NCBI RefSeq assembly: GCF_037023735.1
Contig: NZ_CP146069.1
Location: 3,472,097-3,536,096, forward strand
Reading direction: 5' to 3'
Source: Roseovarius sp. S88
GTDB taxonomy: Bacteria > Pseudomonadota > Alphaproteobacteria > Rhodobacterales > Rhodobacteraceae
DNA: 64,000 nucleotides
The notes beneath the pieces were generated by a model. That model was not told the origin of the DNA. It ran no database searches and was given only the letters and a program-made list of their open reading frames with translations. The translations under genes were made by a program, and so were the position numbers. Positions within the stretch are counted from its first letter, which is position 1. Every line of letters starts with the position of its first letter. Of this stretch, positions 7,446 through 16,489 are shown in pieces.

Positions 7446-9167
7446 TTACTGCCAGGACTTGATCAACTCGTCATAAGAAACGGTCTTGGGCTCTTCGTCC
7501 TCATTCTCAAGCTTCGCATAAGGCGCACCTGGCTGATCGAACCAATACTGCGCATCCTGCGGCTCGTTCATGACCGGACCGAGATCACCTTGAACCCCAG
7601 CGCGCTCCAGGCGTTCAAGCACACGTTCCTGGTCTGCACAAAGTGAGTCCAAAGCCTCTTGAGGTGTCTTGGCACCGGACATGGCGTCGCCAATGTTCTG
7701 CCACCACAGCTGCGCCAGCTTCGGATAGTCAGGAACGTTTGTGCCTGTCGGCGACCATTGCACCCGCGCAGGTGAGCGATAAAACTCGATCAGACCACCC
7801 AGCTTGTCCGCGCGTTGTGTGAAGTGATCAGAGTTGATGGTGCTTTCACGAATGAACGTCAGGCCCACATCCGCTTTCTTCAGGTCCACTGTCTTGGACA
7901 CAACGAACTGCGCATAGAGCCAGGCCGCCTTGGCACGGTCAACCGGCGTGGATTGCATCAGTGTCCATGAACCCGCGTCCTGATAGCCAATCTTCTGGCC
8001 TTCTTTCCAGTAAACACCATGCGGCGAGGGGGCCATACGCCACTTGGGTGTGCCGTCCTCATTCATAACTGGAAGGCCGGGTTCAACGGTGGCTGCGGTA
8101 AAGGCGGTGTACCAGAACATCTGCTGCGCAACATTGCCCTGTGCCGGGATGGGTCCCGCCTCAGAGAATGTCATGCCAGCCGCCGCAGGTGGCGAGTATT
8201 TCTGCAGCCATTCAATCGCTTTGGTCACCGCATAAACCGCTGCCGGTCCGTTGGTCGCCCCACCACGCGCCACACAGGAACCTGTTGGCTGACTGTTCTC
8301 ATTGACACGAATGCCCCATTCATCAACCGGAAGGCCATTGGGCTCACCCACGTCGCCCATACCGGCCATGGACATCCACGCGTCGGTATAGCGCCAGCCA
8401 AGGCTTGGGTCCTTCTTGCCGTAGTCCATGTTGCCGAAGACTTCGCCTTCGACGCCCAGATGGCTCAAGTCACGCCCAGTAAAGAACTCAGCAATGTCCT
8501 CATAAGCCGTCCAATTGACAGGCACGCCGAGGTCATAGCCATAGGCCTCTTTGAAGTCGGCCTTGTTCTTCTCGTCATTGAACCAATCGTAGCGGAACCA
8601 ATAGAGGTTCGCGAATTGCTGATCCGGCAGCTGATAGAGCTTACCATCCGGCCCGGTGGTAAAGGACGTGCCAATAAAGTCATCCACATCCAAAGTCGGC
8701 AAGGTCACATCCGCGCCTTCGCCTGCCATCCAGTCGGTCAGGTTGCGCACTTGCTGATAGCGCCAGTGGGTACCGATGAGGTCCGAGTCGTTGATATAGG
8801 CGTCATAGATGTTCTCGCCCGACTGCATCTGCGTTTGCAGCTTCTCAACCACGTCACCTTCACCGATCAGGTCGTGGGTGACCTTGATGCCAGTGATCGC
8901 GGTAAAAGCAGGCGCCAGAACCTGACTTTCATATTCATGCGTCGTGATTGTCTCCGAGACGACCTTGATCTCCATGCCTTCAAACGGCTTGGCCGCATCG
9001 ACAAAGAACTGCATCTCTGCCTCTTGCCCTGCACGGTCAAGCACGGAAAGACCCGCGATTTCGTTGTCGAGAAACTCCATCGCCTCTTCCATACCGGCCC
9101 AGGCCGTGCTGCCCAAAAGGGCAAGACCGACCGCCAGCGCGGTGGTTGATTTCAATCTAAAGTTCAT
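7446..9167 (-). CDS. glpV: Glycerol-3-phosphate ABC transporter, substrate-binding protein
   Basis: The 573-residue protein has a cleavable signal peptide (LALLGSTAWAG, about residues 14-25) and the length and composition of large extracellular solute-binding proteins for sugars and sugar phosphates. It is the last gene of a minus-strand cluster in the order glpD, two ATPases, two permeases, a small membrane protein and this receptor. That is the glpDSTPQUV order known for glycerol-3-phosphate uptake in rhizobia and relatives. It should bind the ligand in the periplasm and deliver it to the two permeases. It is set apart by 74 bp from glpU and has its own ribosome site (GGAGG), which fits high receptor expression. 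The substrate assignment rests on synteny. Confidence 0.85.
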   Translation of the reverse strand: MNFRLKSTTALAVGLALLGSTAWAGMEEAMEFLDNEIAGLSVLDRAGQEAEMQFFVDAAKPFEGMEIKVVSETITTHEYESQVLAPAFTAITGIKVTHDLIGEGDVVEKLQTQMQSGENIYDAYINDSDLIGTHWRYQQVRNLTDWMAGEGADVTLPTLDVDDFIGTSFTTGPDGKLYQLPDQQFANLYWFRYDWFNDEKNKADFKEAYGYDLGVPVNWTAYEDIAEFFTGRDLSHLGVEGEVFGNMDYGKKDPSLGWRYTDAWMSMAGMGDVGEPNGLPVDEWGIRVNENSQPTGSCVARGGATNGPAAVYAVTKAIEWLQKYSPPAAAGMTFSEAGPIPAQGNVAQQMFWYTAFTAATVEPGLPVMNEDGTPKWRMAPSPHGVYWKEGQKIGYQDAGSWTLMQSTPVDRAKAAWLYAQFVVSKTVDLKKADVGLTFIRESTINSDHFTQRADKLGGLIEFYRSPARVQWSPTGTNVPDYPKLAQLWWQNIGDAMSGAKTPQEALDSLCADQERVLERLERAGVQGDLGPVMNEPQDAQYWFDQPGAPYAKLENEDEEPKTVSYDELIKSWQ

Positions 9168-9241
9168 TGTTTCCTCCCATTGGTTATTCGAACTTTGAAA
9201 ATTGGTGACCTATCGGGGGACGGCCACCGGTGTTTTGGCGA

Positions 9242-9520
9242 TCAGACCCATCGGAACACCGCAAAGGCATAGATCGCACAGACGATTAAAGCGTAAGGCT
9301 TGTTTGCGCCCACAAGGCCCAGCCAGGCCAGGTTGATAAAGGCCGAGCCCAAAAGCGTGATAAAAAGCCGGTCGCCCCGTGTGGTCTCAATCCGAAGGAT
9401 ACCCACACGCGGGGTTTCAGGATATTTGATCGCAAGCACCGTGAAGGTGATCAGAAGGGCCGCGATAACGCCGAAAAAGGCGGCGGTCGGCCATGTCCAT
9501 GCCATCCAGGCCATTTTCAC
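9242..9520 (-). CDS. glpU: Small membrane protein of the glycerol-3-phosphate transporter cluster (DUF2160-type)
   Basis: The 92-residue protein has about three hydrophobic segments (residues 10-30, 50-70, 75-90). It matches in size and place the small membrane protein GlpU found between permease and binding protein in rhizobial glp clusters. Its start overlaps the end of the upstream permease by 4 bp, so translation is probably coupled. A role as an accessory subunit of the transporter is inferred from constant synteny; no biochemical function can be read from the sequence. Confidence 0.75.
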   Translation of the reverse strand: MKMAWMAWTWPTAAFFGVIAALLITFTVLAIKYPETPRVGILRIETTRGDRLFITLLGSAFINLAWLGLVGANKPYALIVCAIYAFAVFRWV

Positions 9521-10362
9521 ACCCTCCCCAGGGCAAAGCCCTTGGCGATGTAGTTGCGCACGAAATAGATCACGAGGGCACCGGGCACGATAGTCAGAAC
9601 CCCCGCCGCCGCAAGTACGCCCCAGTCAATGCCAGCAGCCCCTTGCGTCCGGGTCATGATGGCGGCAATCGGCTTGGCATCCACAGTCGTCAGTGTCCGG
9701 CTGAGCAGCAGCTCAACCCAACTAAACATGAAGCAGAAGAACGCAGCCACACCGATGCCCGACGCAATCAGCGGCATGAAAATTTTCACGAAGAACCGCG
9801 GAAATGAATACCCGTCGATATAGGCCGTCTCGTCAATTTCCTTGGGCACACCTCGCATGAAGCCCTCCAAAATCCACACCGCCAGCGGCACGTTGAAGAG
9901 GCAATGCGCCAAGGCCACCGCGATATGCGTATCGAAAAGTCCCACAGACGAGTAAAGCTGAAAGAATGGCAGCGCAAACACCGCCGGCGGCGCCATGCGG
10001 TTCGTCAAAAGCCAGAAGAAGAGATGCTTGTCACCCATAAAGCTATAGCGCGAGAACGCATAGGCGGCAGGCAAGGCCACAGCGATGGAAATCACAGTGT
10101 TGATCACCACGTAGATCAACGAATTGATATAGCCCGAGTACCACGCCGGATCGGTCAGGATCGTCTTGTAATTGTCGAGCGTTGGATTGTCCGGCCAAAG
10201 CGTGAAGGTGTTCAGGATCTCCGTATTGGTCTTCAGGCTCATATTTAGCAGCCAATAGATCGGAAGCATGAGGAAGATCAGGTAAAGCCCCATCACCACG
10301 GCCCGCGAGTTGATGGCCGGGATCGAAGAAGACCGTGTTTGAGGTGCTGTTGCGTCAGCCAT
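9517..10362 (-). CDS. glpQ: ABC transporter permease (second permease of the glycerol-3-phosphate system)
   Basis: The 281-residue integral membrane protein has six predicted helices and an EAA-type cytoplasmic loop (EIDETAYIDGYSFPRFFVKI), as in MalG-like sugar permeases. Together with the preceding permease it would form the membrane channel. It begins 3 bp after the upstream permease stop and overlaps glpU by 4 bp, showing tight operon packing. The symbol follows the rhizobial glpSTPQUV naming and is unrelated to the E. coli GlpQ phosphodiesterase. Confidence 0.85.
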   Translation of the reverse strand: MADATAPQTRSSSIPAINSRAVVMGLYLIFLMLPIYWLLNMSLKTNTEILNTFTLWPDNPTLDNYKTILTDPAWYSGYINSLIYVVINTVISIAVALPAAYAFSRYSFMGDKHLFFWLLTNRMAPPAVFALPFFQLYSSVGLFDTHIAVALAHCLFNVPLAVWILEGFMRGVPKEIDETAYIDGYSFPRFFVKIFMPLIASGIGVAAFFCFMFSWVELLLSRTLTTVDAKPIAAIMTRTQGAAGIDWGVLAAAGVLTIVPGALVIYFVRNYIAKGFALGRV

Positions 10363-10365
10363 CGC

Positions 10366-11238
10366 TTACCTCTCCCGCCGGTCAAGGTTGGTCATCACGG
10401 TGTAGAACACCCAGGAAATGAGCAGGATCACCAGGAAATACATGATCGAAAACGCCGCCGCCGGTCCAAGGTCAAACTGCCCCAGCGCCATCTTCACCAG
10501 ATCAATACTGAGGAAGGTCGTCGCACTGCCGGGACCACCGCCCGTCACCACGAAAGGCTCTGTGTAGATCATAAAGCTATCCATGAACCGCAACAGGATC
10601 GCGATCATCAAAACACCTGCCATCTTGGGAAGCTCGATGTAGCGGAACACCTTCCAACGCGAGGCCTGATCAATCTTGGCCGCCTGATAATAGGCATCTG
10701 GAATAGACTGCAGCCCGGCATAGGCCAGCAGGGCCACAAGCGAGGTCCAGTGCCAGACATCCATGACGATAACCGTCACCCACGCATCAAACGTGTCTTG
10801 CGTGTAGTTGTAATCGATCCCCAAAGCTGACAGCGTATAGCCCAAAAGGCCAATATCGACGCGGCCAAAAATCTGCCAGATGGTGCCAACCACGTTCCAT
10901 GGGATCAGCAGGGGCAAGGACATCAGCACAAGGCAAACTGAAACCCACACGCCCTTCTTCGGCATGTTAAGCGCTACGAAGATGCCCAACGGAATTTCAA
11001 TCGCCAGGATGATCGCCGAGAACATCAATTGGCGACCCAGCGCATCCCACATGCGGTCCGAGGCCAAGAGCTCTTCAAACCATTCCAGACCGGCCCAGAA
11101 AAACTGATTATTTCCAAACGTGTCTTGCACCGAATAGTTGACCACAGTCATCAGCGGGATCACCGCCGAGAACGCGACAAGCACTAGAACCGGCAAAACA
11201 AGGAACCAAGCCTTCTGATTTGGGGTTTTCTCCATCAC
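10366..11238 (-). CDS. glpP: ABC transporter permease (first permease of the glycerol-3-phosphate system)
   Basis: The 290-residue MalF/UgpA-like permease has six predicted membrane helices and an EAA loop (DAYYQAAKIDQASRWKVFRY). It overlaps the upstream ATPase gene by 4 bp and is followed by its partner permease after 3 bp. It should pair with that partner in the inner membrane and couple to the two ATPases encoded just upstream. The substrate assignment comes from the position after glpD and from gene order. Confidence 0.85.
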   Translation of the reverse strand: MMEKTPNQKAWFLVLPVLVLVAFSAVIPLMTVVNYSVQDTFGNNQFFWAGLEWFEELLASDRMWDALGRQLMFSAIILAIEIPLGIFVALNMPKKGVWVSVCLVLMSLPLLIPWNVVGTIWQIFGRVDIGLLGYTLSALGIDYNYTQDTFDAWVTVIVMDVWHWTSLVALLAYAGLQSIPDAYYQAAKIDQASRWKVFRYIELPKMAGVLMIAILLRFMDSFMIYTEPFVVTGGGPGSATTFLSIDLVKMALGQFDLGPAAAFSIMYFLVILLISWVFYTVMTNLDRRER

Positions 11239-12311
11239 GCAGCCTCCCCTTCTGTCAGCCAGTCATCAACATAGACATTCACGCGGTCCGGATCGAACGC
11301 CACACGGGTCATGTCCGGCGAGATGGATTGGTCTTCACCCGCCACGATGTTGATCTCACTACCAAAGAGATCCGCGCGCACGATCTTGTGCCGCCCAACA
11401 TCCTCAACCCGGCGCACCTTGACCGGCAGGCCTACATCCTCGGTCAGCGACACAAACTCGGGCCGCACGCCAAGCTCAACCTTACCCGATAACGCCCCAT
11501 AGGCGCGCGCCAGCGATAGCGATGCCCCATGCACCTTGGCCACTTTTCCTTCCACATCTGCCGGGATGAGGTTCATACCGGGTGAGCCAATGAAGTAGCC
11601 CACAAACGTATGCTCCGGCCGCTCAAAAAGCTCTTGAGGTGTGCCGATCTGAACCACGCGCCCGTCATGCATCACGACCACTTTGTTGGCGAATGTAAGC
11701 GCCTCAGTCTGGTCATGAGTCACATAAATCATCGTATGGCCGAACTGCTGATGCAGCTGCTTGAGCTGTGTGCGCAGTTCCCATTTCATATGCGGATCAA
11801 TCACCGTAAGCGGCTCATCAAAGAGAAGGGCATTGACGTCTTCACGCACCATGCCCCGCCCAAGGCTGATCTTTTGCTTGGCATCTGCCGTCAGGCCCCG
11901 CGCCCTGCGGTCCAGCGTCTCCTCTAGCCCGATCATCGCAGCAATCCCTTGCACGCGCATCGCGATATACCCCGCGTCTGCCTCACGATTGCGCAATGGA
12001 AAGGCAAGGTTATCACGCACCGTCATCGTGTCGTAGACGACAGGAAACTGGAACACCTGCGCGATATTGCGATCCGTGGTTGAAGACGCTGTCACATCCA
12101 TATCGTTGAATAGGATGCGTCCCTGACTTGGTGTCAGAAGCCCCGAGATGATATTGAGCAACGTCGTTTTACCGCAGCCCGAGGCCCCAAGAAGCGCATA
12201 GGCCTCGCCATCCGCCCAGTCGTGGTTCAACTCCTTGAGCGCGAAATCCGCCTCTCCGGTTGGGTTGGGAAAGTATGAATGCGCCAGATTGTCCAGGGTT
12301 ATCTTCGCCAT
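11235..12311 (-). CDS. glpT: ABC transporter ATPase with degenerate signature motif
   Basis: The 358-residue MalK-type ATPase has an N-terminal nucleotide-binding domain and a C-terminal TOBE-like regulatory region. Walker A is GASGCGKT (42-49), the Q-loop is VFQF, Walker B is ALLFDEP, and the H-loop histidine is His199 in YVTHDQTEA. The ABC signature, normally LSGGQ, reads LTADAKQK (140-147), so this subunit cannot supply a canonical signature to its partner. The neighbouring ATPase has the complementary defect. It lies 9 bp after that gene. The name follows the rhizobial glp system and not E. coli GlpT. Degeneracy is seen directly; the functional consequence is inferred. Confidence 0.88.
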   Translation of the reverse strand: MAKITLDNLAHSYFPNPTGEADFALKELNHDWADGEAYALLGASGCGKTTLLNIISGLLTPSQGRILFNDMDVTASSTTDRNIAQVFQFPVVYDTMTVRDNLAFPLRNREADAGYIAMRVQGIAAMIGLEETLDRRARGLTADAKQKISLGRGMVREDVNALLFDEPLTVIDPHMKWELRTQLKQLHQQFGHTMIYVTHDQTEALTFANKVVVMHDGRVVQIGTPQELFERPEHTFVGYFIGSPGMNLIPADVEGKVAKVHGASLSLARAYGALSGKVELGVRPEFVSLTEDVGLPVKVRRVEDVGRHKIVRADLFGSEINIVAGEDQSISPDMTRVAFDPDRVNVYVDDWLTEGEAA

Positions 12312-12320
12312 CGTCGCCCC

Positions 12321-13409
12321 CTATGCCGCCAACGCGTAGGACGCAGGCGCAACCAGCGTCCCGTCTTCACTGAAAATGTAAACATGGCTTGGGTCGAGAT
12401 AGACGCGCAAGGCTGCACCTATCTCAAGATTGTGCACCCCGTGTAAAAGTCCCACCCAGCGCTCCCCATGATGATCAAGATGTACGAATGTTTCAGATCC
12501 CGTCAGTTCAGTGACCACAAGGCTTGTCTCAAAGGCCATGGCACTTTTCGTATGGTTCTCAATTTCGACATGGTTGGGCCGGAAACCAGCGAGGTAGCGA
12601 CCATCTGCCAAATCTTCCAGCGCACCTGTTGCCGGGGCAGTTTGACCGTCGCCGAACATCAGTTTGGCGCCGGTCTTGCTTATCTTCAGGAAATTCATCG
12701 GAGGATCACTGAAAACCCGCGCGGTGGTGGCATCGACGGGCTGCCGATAAACGTAAGGGGTCGCATCAAACTGAGTGATCCGCCCTTCCCAAAGGGTCGC
12801 AGTGGAACCGCCTAGCAACAAAGCCTCCTCCGGTTCGGTTGTGGCATAGACAAAAACCGCGCCTGACTCTTCAAAGATCTTCGGGATCTCAGCGCGCAAT
12901 TCCTCGCGCAGCTTGTAATCAAGATTTGCCAAAGGCTCATCGAGCAAGACGAGCCCAGCATCCTTGACCAACGCCCGCGCCAGTGCGCAGCGCTGCTGCT
13001 GACCTCCCGAAAGCTCCAAAGGCTTACGGTCCAACATCGGCGTCAATTTTATCAAATCCGCCGCCTTCTTGACCGCCTTGTCCAACTCGGCCCCGGACAT
13101 TCCAGAAATCCGAAGCGGCGAGGCGATGTTGTCGTAAACACTCATAGAGGGGTAGTTGATGAACTGCTGGTACACCATGGCGACGCCCCGGTCCTGCACG
13201 CGCACGCCAGTGACGTCTTGTCCTTCCCAAAACACCTGCCCACCGGTCGGCATATCCAGCCCCGCCATCAGGCGCATCAGACTGGTTTTCCCGGATAGTG
13301 TAGGTCCCAACAGGATGTTCATCGTGCCTTTTTCAAGAACAAGGTCAGTGGGGCGAATATGTGTCACGCCGTTCACCACTTTTGAGATGTTCCTGAGCTC
13401 CAATGTCAT
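12321..13409 (-). CDS. glpS: ABC transporter ATPase lacking the H-loop histidine
   Basis: This 362-residue MalK-like ATPase has Walker A GPTLSGKT (35-42), the Q-loop in VYQQFINYP, signature LSGGQQQR (133-140) and Walker B LVLLDEP. The switch histidine expected after Walker B is replaced by threonine (Thr191 in VYATTEPEEA). A TOBE-like C-terminal region follows. The gene begins 9 bp after glpD and is followed by a second ATPase 9 bp later, so the transporter likely uses an ATPase heterodimer. It would energise glycerol-3-phosphate uptake at the inner membrane. The two sequences are diverged paralogues rather than a recent duplication. Confidence 0.88.
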   Translation of the reverse strand: MTLELRNISKVVNGVTHIRPTDLVLEKGTMNILLGPTLSGKTSLMRLMAGLDMPTGGQVFWEGQDVTGVRVQDRGVAMVYQQFINYPSMSVYDNIASPLRISGMSGAELDKAVKKAADLIKLTPMLDRKPLELSGGQQQRCALARALVKDAGLVLLDEPLANLDYKLREELRAEIPKIFEESGAVFVYATTEPEEALLLGGSTATLWEGRITQFDATPYVYRQPVDATTARVFSDPPMNFLKISKTGAKLMFGDGQTAPATGALEDLADGRYLAGFRPNHVEIENHTKSAMAFETSLVVTELTGSETFVHLDHHGERWVGLLHGVHNLEIGAALRVYLDPSHVYIFSEDGTLVAPASYALAA

Positions 13410-13418
13410 CTCATCCCC

Positions 13419-15005
13419 CTATTCCGCCGCCGCTGGAAAGCTATTGCGCAGGTAGTCCGCCATCCAATTGTCAAGCTTTTGAATCTGCGCCTCGCGCAAG
13501 CGCAGACCAAGCTTGGACCGACGCCAGAGCACATCATCAGCAGTACGTGCGTATTCCTTGTGAATGAGCCACTCAACTTCGCGCTGCGTCAAGTCACTTC
13601 CAAAGTCAGCACCAAGATCATCTCTGGTAACCGCGTCCCCGAGAATGTCGCGTGCCTCAGTGCCATACGCTCTTACGAGACGCTTGGCCCAACGCTCATT
13701 CAAGTACATGAACTCAGCCTGCAAGGCATCGACCAATGCGTCGAAACCGTCGACCGGAAAGTCTCCGCCCGGGAGTGCAACACCCGCAGTCCAGGCCTCA
13801 TCGATTTGCGGAAAAACACCGGCCACCTTCTCAAGCGCGGCTTCAGCTAGTTTTCGATATGTCGTGATTTTCCCACCAAAGATGTGAAGCGCCGCAGCAC
13901 CTCTGCTTTTGTCCAAATTGAGAACATACTCACGCGTGGTTGCCGTCGCTGATTTGGCGCCATCATCATAGAGCGGCCGCACGCCGGAATACGTCCAGAC
14001 GACATCTTCCTCTGAAATCGATTTGGCCAGATACTGGTTGATGAATTCGATCAAATAGCTTTGTTCCGCTTCTGTAATCTGCGGACGTTCATCCGCATCC
14101 GCGTGATCTGAATCCGTTGTTCCAATCAAGGTAAAATCCGTTTCATACGGAATGGCAAAGATGATCCGCCCATCAATTCCTTGAAAAAAGTAGCTTTTGT
14201 CGTGATCAAATAGCTTTCTCGTCACGATATGGCTGCCGCGTACAAGCCTGACACCGCCTTGCTGATTGCTCTTGAGTGTCCCGCGAAGCACATCGCCCAC
14301 CCAGGGGCCAGCCGCATTCACCACCATCTTGGCAGTTATGTCGTAGGTTTCATTCGCCACCCTGTCATTCACGGACACCCGCCAAATGCCGTCCTCGACC
14401 GTTGCTGAAGTGACTTTCGTGCGCGGACGAATAGAAGCGCCTTTTGCTTCCGCATCCCGGGCATTCAGAACAACAAGGCGCGAATCCTCAACCCAGCAAT
14501 CTGAGTACTCATAAGCTTTTTGAAACTCTGGCTTCAGAGGTGCGCCCTCTGAACGACCCTGAAGACGCATGGATGTTGTGGCTGGCAAAAGATCGCGACC
14601 ACCAAGGTTGTCGTAGATAAAAAGACCCAGCCGGATGAGCCAAGCCGGTCTACGGCCTTTCATCCACGGCATTACATAGCTGAGCAATTTCGATGTGGGC
14701 GTTTCGGAATCAAACCGCATTTCGTGGTGGTAAGGGAGAACAAAGCGCATCGGCCAGGAGATATGCGGCATAGCGCGCAAGAGAACCTCGCGCTCCATCA
14801 AAGCCTCGCGCACAAGCCGGAATTCAAAATACTCAAGATACCGTAAACCACCATGAAATAGTTTCGTAGACGCGCCCGATGTCGCTGAACCCAGGTCATT
14901 CATTTCCGCAAGGCAAACCGAAAGCCCGCGGCCCGCTGCGTCGCGAGCGATGCCAACTCCATTGATCCCCCCGCCGATAATCAGCAGATCGAAATCCGGT
15001 GCCAT
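13419..15005 (-). CDS. glpD: Glycerol-3-phosphate dehydrogenase (aerobic, FAD)
   Basis: The 528-residue flavoprotein oxidises sn-glycerol-3-phosphate to dihydroxyacetone phosphate and passes electrons to quinone at the inner membrane. The N terminus has the dinucleotide-binding fold IIGGGINGVGIARDAAGRG, followed by SGASTKLFHGGLRYLE, a GlpD signature. Later segments include VVNAAGPWVGD and LIGTTDSDH, and the C-terminal domain is of the usual DAO-C type. Length is normal. It is the first gene of the minus-strand glp operon and is divergent from glpR, with 256 bp between the two start codons. Induction by glycerol-3-phosphate through GlpR is expected from the family. Confidence 0.95.
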   Translation of the reverse strand: MAPDFDLLIIGGGINGVGIARDAAGRGLSVCLAEMNDLGSATSGASTKLFHGGLRYLEYFEFRLVREALMEREVLLRAMPHISWPMRFVLPYHHEMRFDSETPTSKLLSYVMPWMKGRRPAWLIRLGLFIYDNLGGRDLLPATTSMRLQGRSEGAPLKPEFQKAYEYSDCWVEDSRLVVLNARDAEAKGASIRPRTKVTSATVEDGIWRVSVNDRVANETYDITAKMVVNAAGPWVGDVLRGTLKSNQQGGVRLVRGSHIVTRKLFDHDKSYFFQGIDGRIIFAIPYETDFTLIGTTDSDHADADERPQITEAEQSYLIEFINQYLAKSISEEDVVWTYSGVRPLYDDGAKSATATTREYVLNLDKSRGAAALHIFGGKITTYRKLAEAALEKVAGVFPQIDEAWTAGVALPGGDFPVDGFDALVDALQAEFMYLNERWAKRLVRAYGTEARDILGDAVTRDDLGADFGSDLTQREVEWLIHKEYARTADDVLWRRSKLGLRLREAQIQKLDNWMADYLRNSFPAAAE

Positions 15006-15261
15006 CGAATTCCTCCCATGTGGCTAAGAACGCCACACTGATAATCGGTGACAAGATTCGACCTCTAATGGAAGGTAAAAATTTTCGTTTCTGCTCGTAT
15101 TGAAATACAGTTATGATTTCATTCGGGTTTTTTCGCCAGCGCCTGTAGTGATTCATGTTCTTTATCAGCGCGAATTGATCAAAACGAAAAAATTCGCGCG
15201 CAATTTCCTGTCGCTTGTGGAAAAATCGCGCGACTCGGCCAACACTGAGCTTGGAGGAGAT
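15006..15261. promoter_or_regulatory. Divergent glpD/glpR control region with candidate GlpR half-sites
   Basis: This AT-rich spacer separates glpD and glpR. TTTTCGTTT at 15082-15090 is the exact reverse complement of AAACGAAAA at 15182-15190. TTCG/CGAA cores are typical of GlpR/DeoR-family operators in enterobacteria, so these may be GlpR contact sites. No experimental site is known to me for this lineage, and promoter hexamers are not clear. Confidence 0.4.
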
Positions 15262-16041
15262 ATGGGTCAAACGCTTCGAAAGCCGGAAATCATCAGCATC
15301 GCGCGACGCGAAGGCAAAGTAACTGTCGACATGCTGGTGTCGCATTTTGGGGTCACACCCCAAACCATACGCCGCGACCTCACAGAGCTGGCGGATGCCG
15401 GACAACTTGAGCGCGTTCATGGCGGTGCGGTCTTGCCGTCAACAACTGTCAACCTGGGCTACAGCGAACGCCGCGAACTGAACCAACCTGCGAAAGTCGA
15501 CATCGCTCGGCTCTGCGCGCGGCATATTCCGCATGACTGTTCTGTGTTTCTTAACATCGGCACAACGACCGAAGCCATCGCAACCGAGCTGCTGCATCAT
15601 CAGGGCCTTCTAGTTGTGACCAACAACACAAACATCGCCCTTATTCTATCGGCCAACCCGAACGTCGAAGTCGTCGTTACCGGCGGGAATTTGCGGCGTT
15701 CGGACGGCGGCCTCGTTGGCGAACTGGCCAAGCAAACTATTGAACAATTCCGGTTCGACCTGGCCGTGATTGGATGCTCAGCGCTCAGCGAAGATGGTGA
15801 CATCCTGGACTTTGATATTCAGGAGGTTGGCGTAAGCAAGGCGATCATTCGTCAGAGCCAGGCAGTTTTTCTCGCTGCCGACGCCTCAAAATTCGAGCGC
15901 CGCGCTCCTGCCAAAATCGCAGACTTATCCGAAGTTGACGTGTTCTTTACTAACAGACCATTGTCCCATCGTTGTGCTCGGTTTTGTGCCACACATGGCA
16001 CAACGATCGAAGTGACGAAGGAGACACCAGTGTTGACGTGA
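15262..16041 (+). CDS. glpR: DeoR-family transcriptional repressor of glycerol-3-phosphate genes
   Basis: The 259-residue protein starts at ATG 15262, placed correctly after GGAGGA. An upstream ATG at 15100 lacks a ribosome site and would add an unusual N terminus. An N-terminal DeoR helix-turn-helix (RREGKVTVDMLVSHFGV followed by TPQTIRRDLTELAD) precedes a sugar-phosphate-binding domain with NIGTTTEAIATEL and VVTGGNLRRSDGGLVG. GlpR proteins repress glp genes and are released by glycerol-3-phosphate. Divergence from glpD supports that identity over other DeoR members. Confidence 0.88.
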   Translation: MGQTLRKPEIISIARREGKVTVDMLVSHFGVTPQTIRRDLTELADAGQLERVHGGAVLPSTTVNLGYSERRELNQPAKVDIARLCARHIPHDCSVFLNIGTTTEAIATELLHHQGLLVVTNNTNIALILSANPNVEVVVTGGNLRRSDGGLVGELAKQTIEQFRFDLAVIGCSALSEDGDILDFDIQEVGVSKAIIRQSQAVFLAADASKFERRAPAKIADLSEVDVFFTNRPLSHRCARFCATHGTTIEVTKETPVLT

Positions 16042-16330
16042 TGGCAATTAGAATCGCTTGAAGGCAAATTCGCGGAAACCGTGAACAATACAAAAAGATC
16101 AACAAACATTGTTGCAGAAAACGAAATACTAAAATCTCGGATGGCGTGGAAGTAACGTAGCGTCAATCGATGAGGCGATTGAATCTCCATTTTGATTTTA
16201 CAGGATAATTTCAGTTTTGGGGTAATACAGGCGGCCCATTCCCACTGATTTTCATAACCCTCAAAGGTGATCTCAGCCTCGTGCTCTCGGGTTTCAACCA
16301 AAACCCAAAAGAGAACTACAGGAGGAAAAA
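16042..16330. other. Non-coding, AT-rich spacer after glpR
   Basis: No supported gene is seen here. Base composition falls relative to the flanks. The last 15 bp hold a strong ribosome site for the following small ORF. I see no clear terminator for glpR and no recognisable RNA gene. Confidence 0.4.
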
Positions 16331-16489
16331 ATGAGTGAACTGCTGAAACACTATGTGCCCGCCTTTGGCGCCCTGCTGACCACCAGCCAGCCCGAACCTG
16401 TGTATGGATTGGCAGGAGCATCACACGCACCAACAACCCAAGTTTACCGTGAAGAAATCGTCGAGCTTTTTAAGGACAAACTTCGTTAA
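16331..16489 (+). CDS. Small hypothetical peptide (52 aa) with strong ribosome site
   Basis: A 53-codon frame starts at ATG 16331, 6 nt after AGGAGG, which is an ideal ribosome site. The peptide has a hydrophobic patch (YVPAFGALLTT), a central Gly/Ala/Ser segment (GLAGASHAPTT) and a charged C terminus (REEIVELFKDKLR). I do not recognise it. It is flanked by glpR and a block of unknown genes in a low-GC patch. A second frame (60 codons) starts immediately after its stop, but I find no ribosome site or composition support for that one. A peptide precursor or regulatory microprotein is possible but unproved. Confidence 0.45.
   Translation: MSELLKHYVPAFGALLTTSQPEPVYGLAGASHAPTTQVYREEIVELFKDKLR

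Noticed and set aside
8019..9149. Long plus-strand open frame opposite glpV
   Set aside because: It is antisense to the clearly coding glpV and has no ribosome site or recognisable domain; it follows from codon bias of the real gene.
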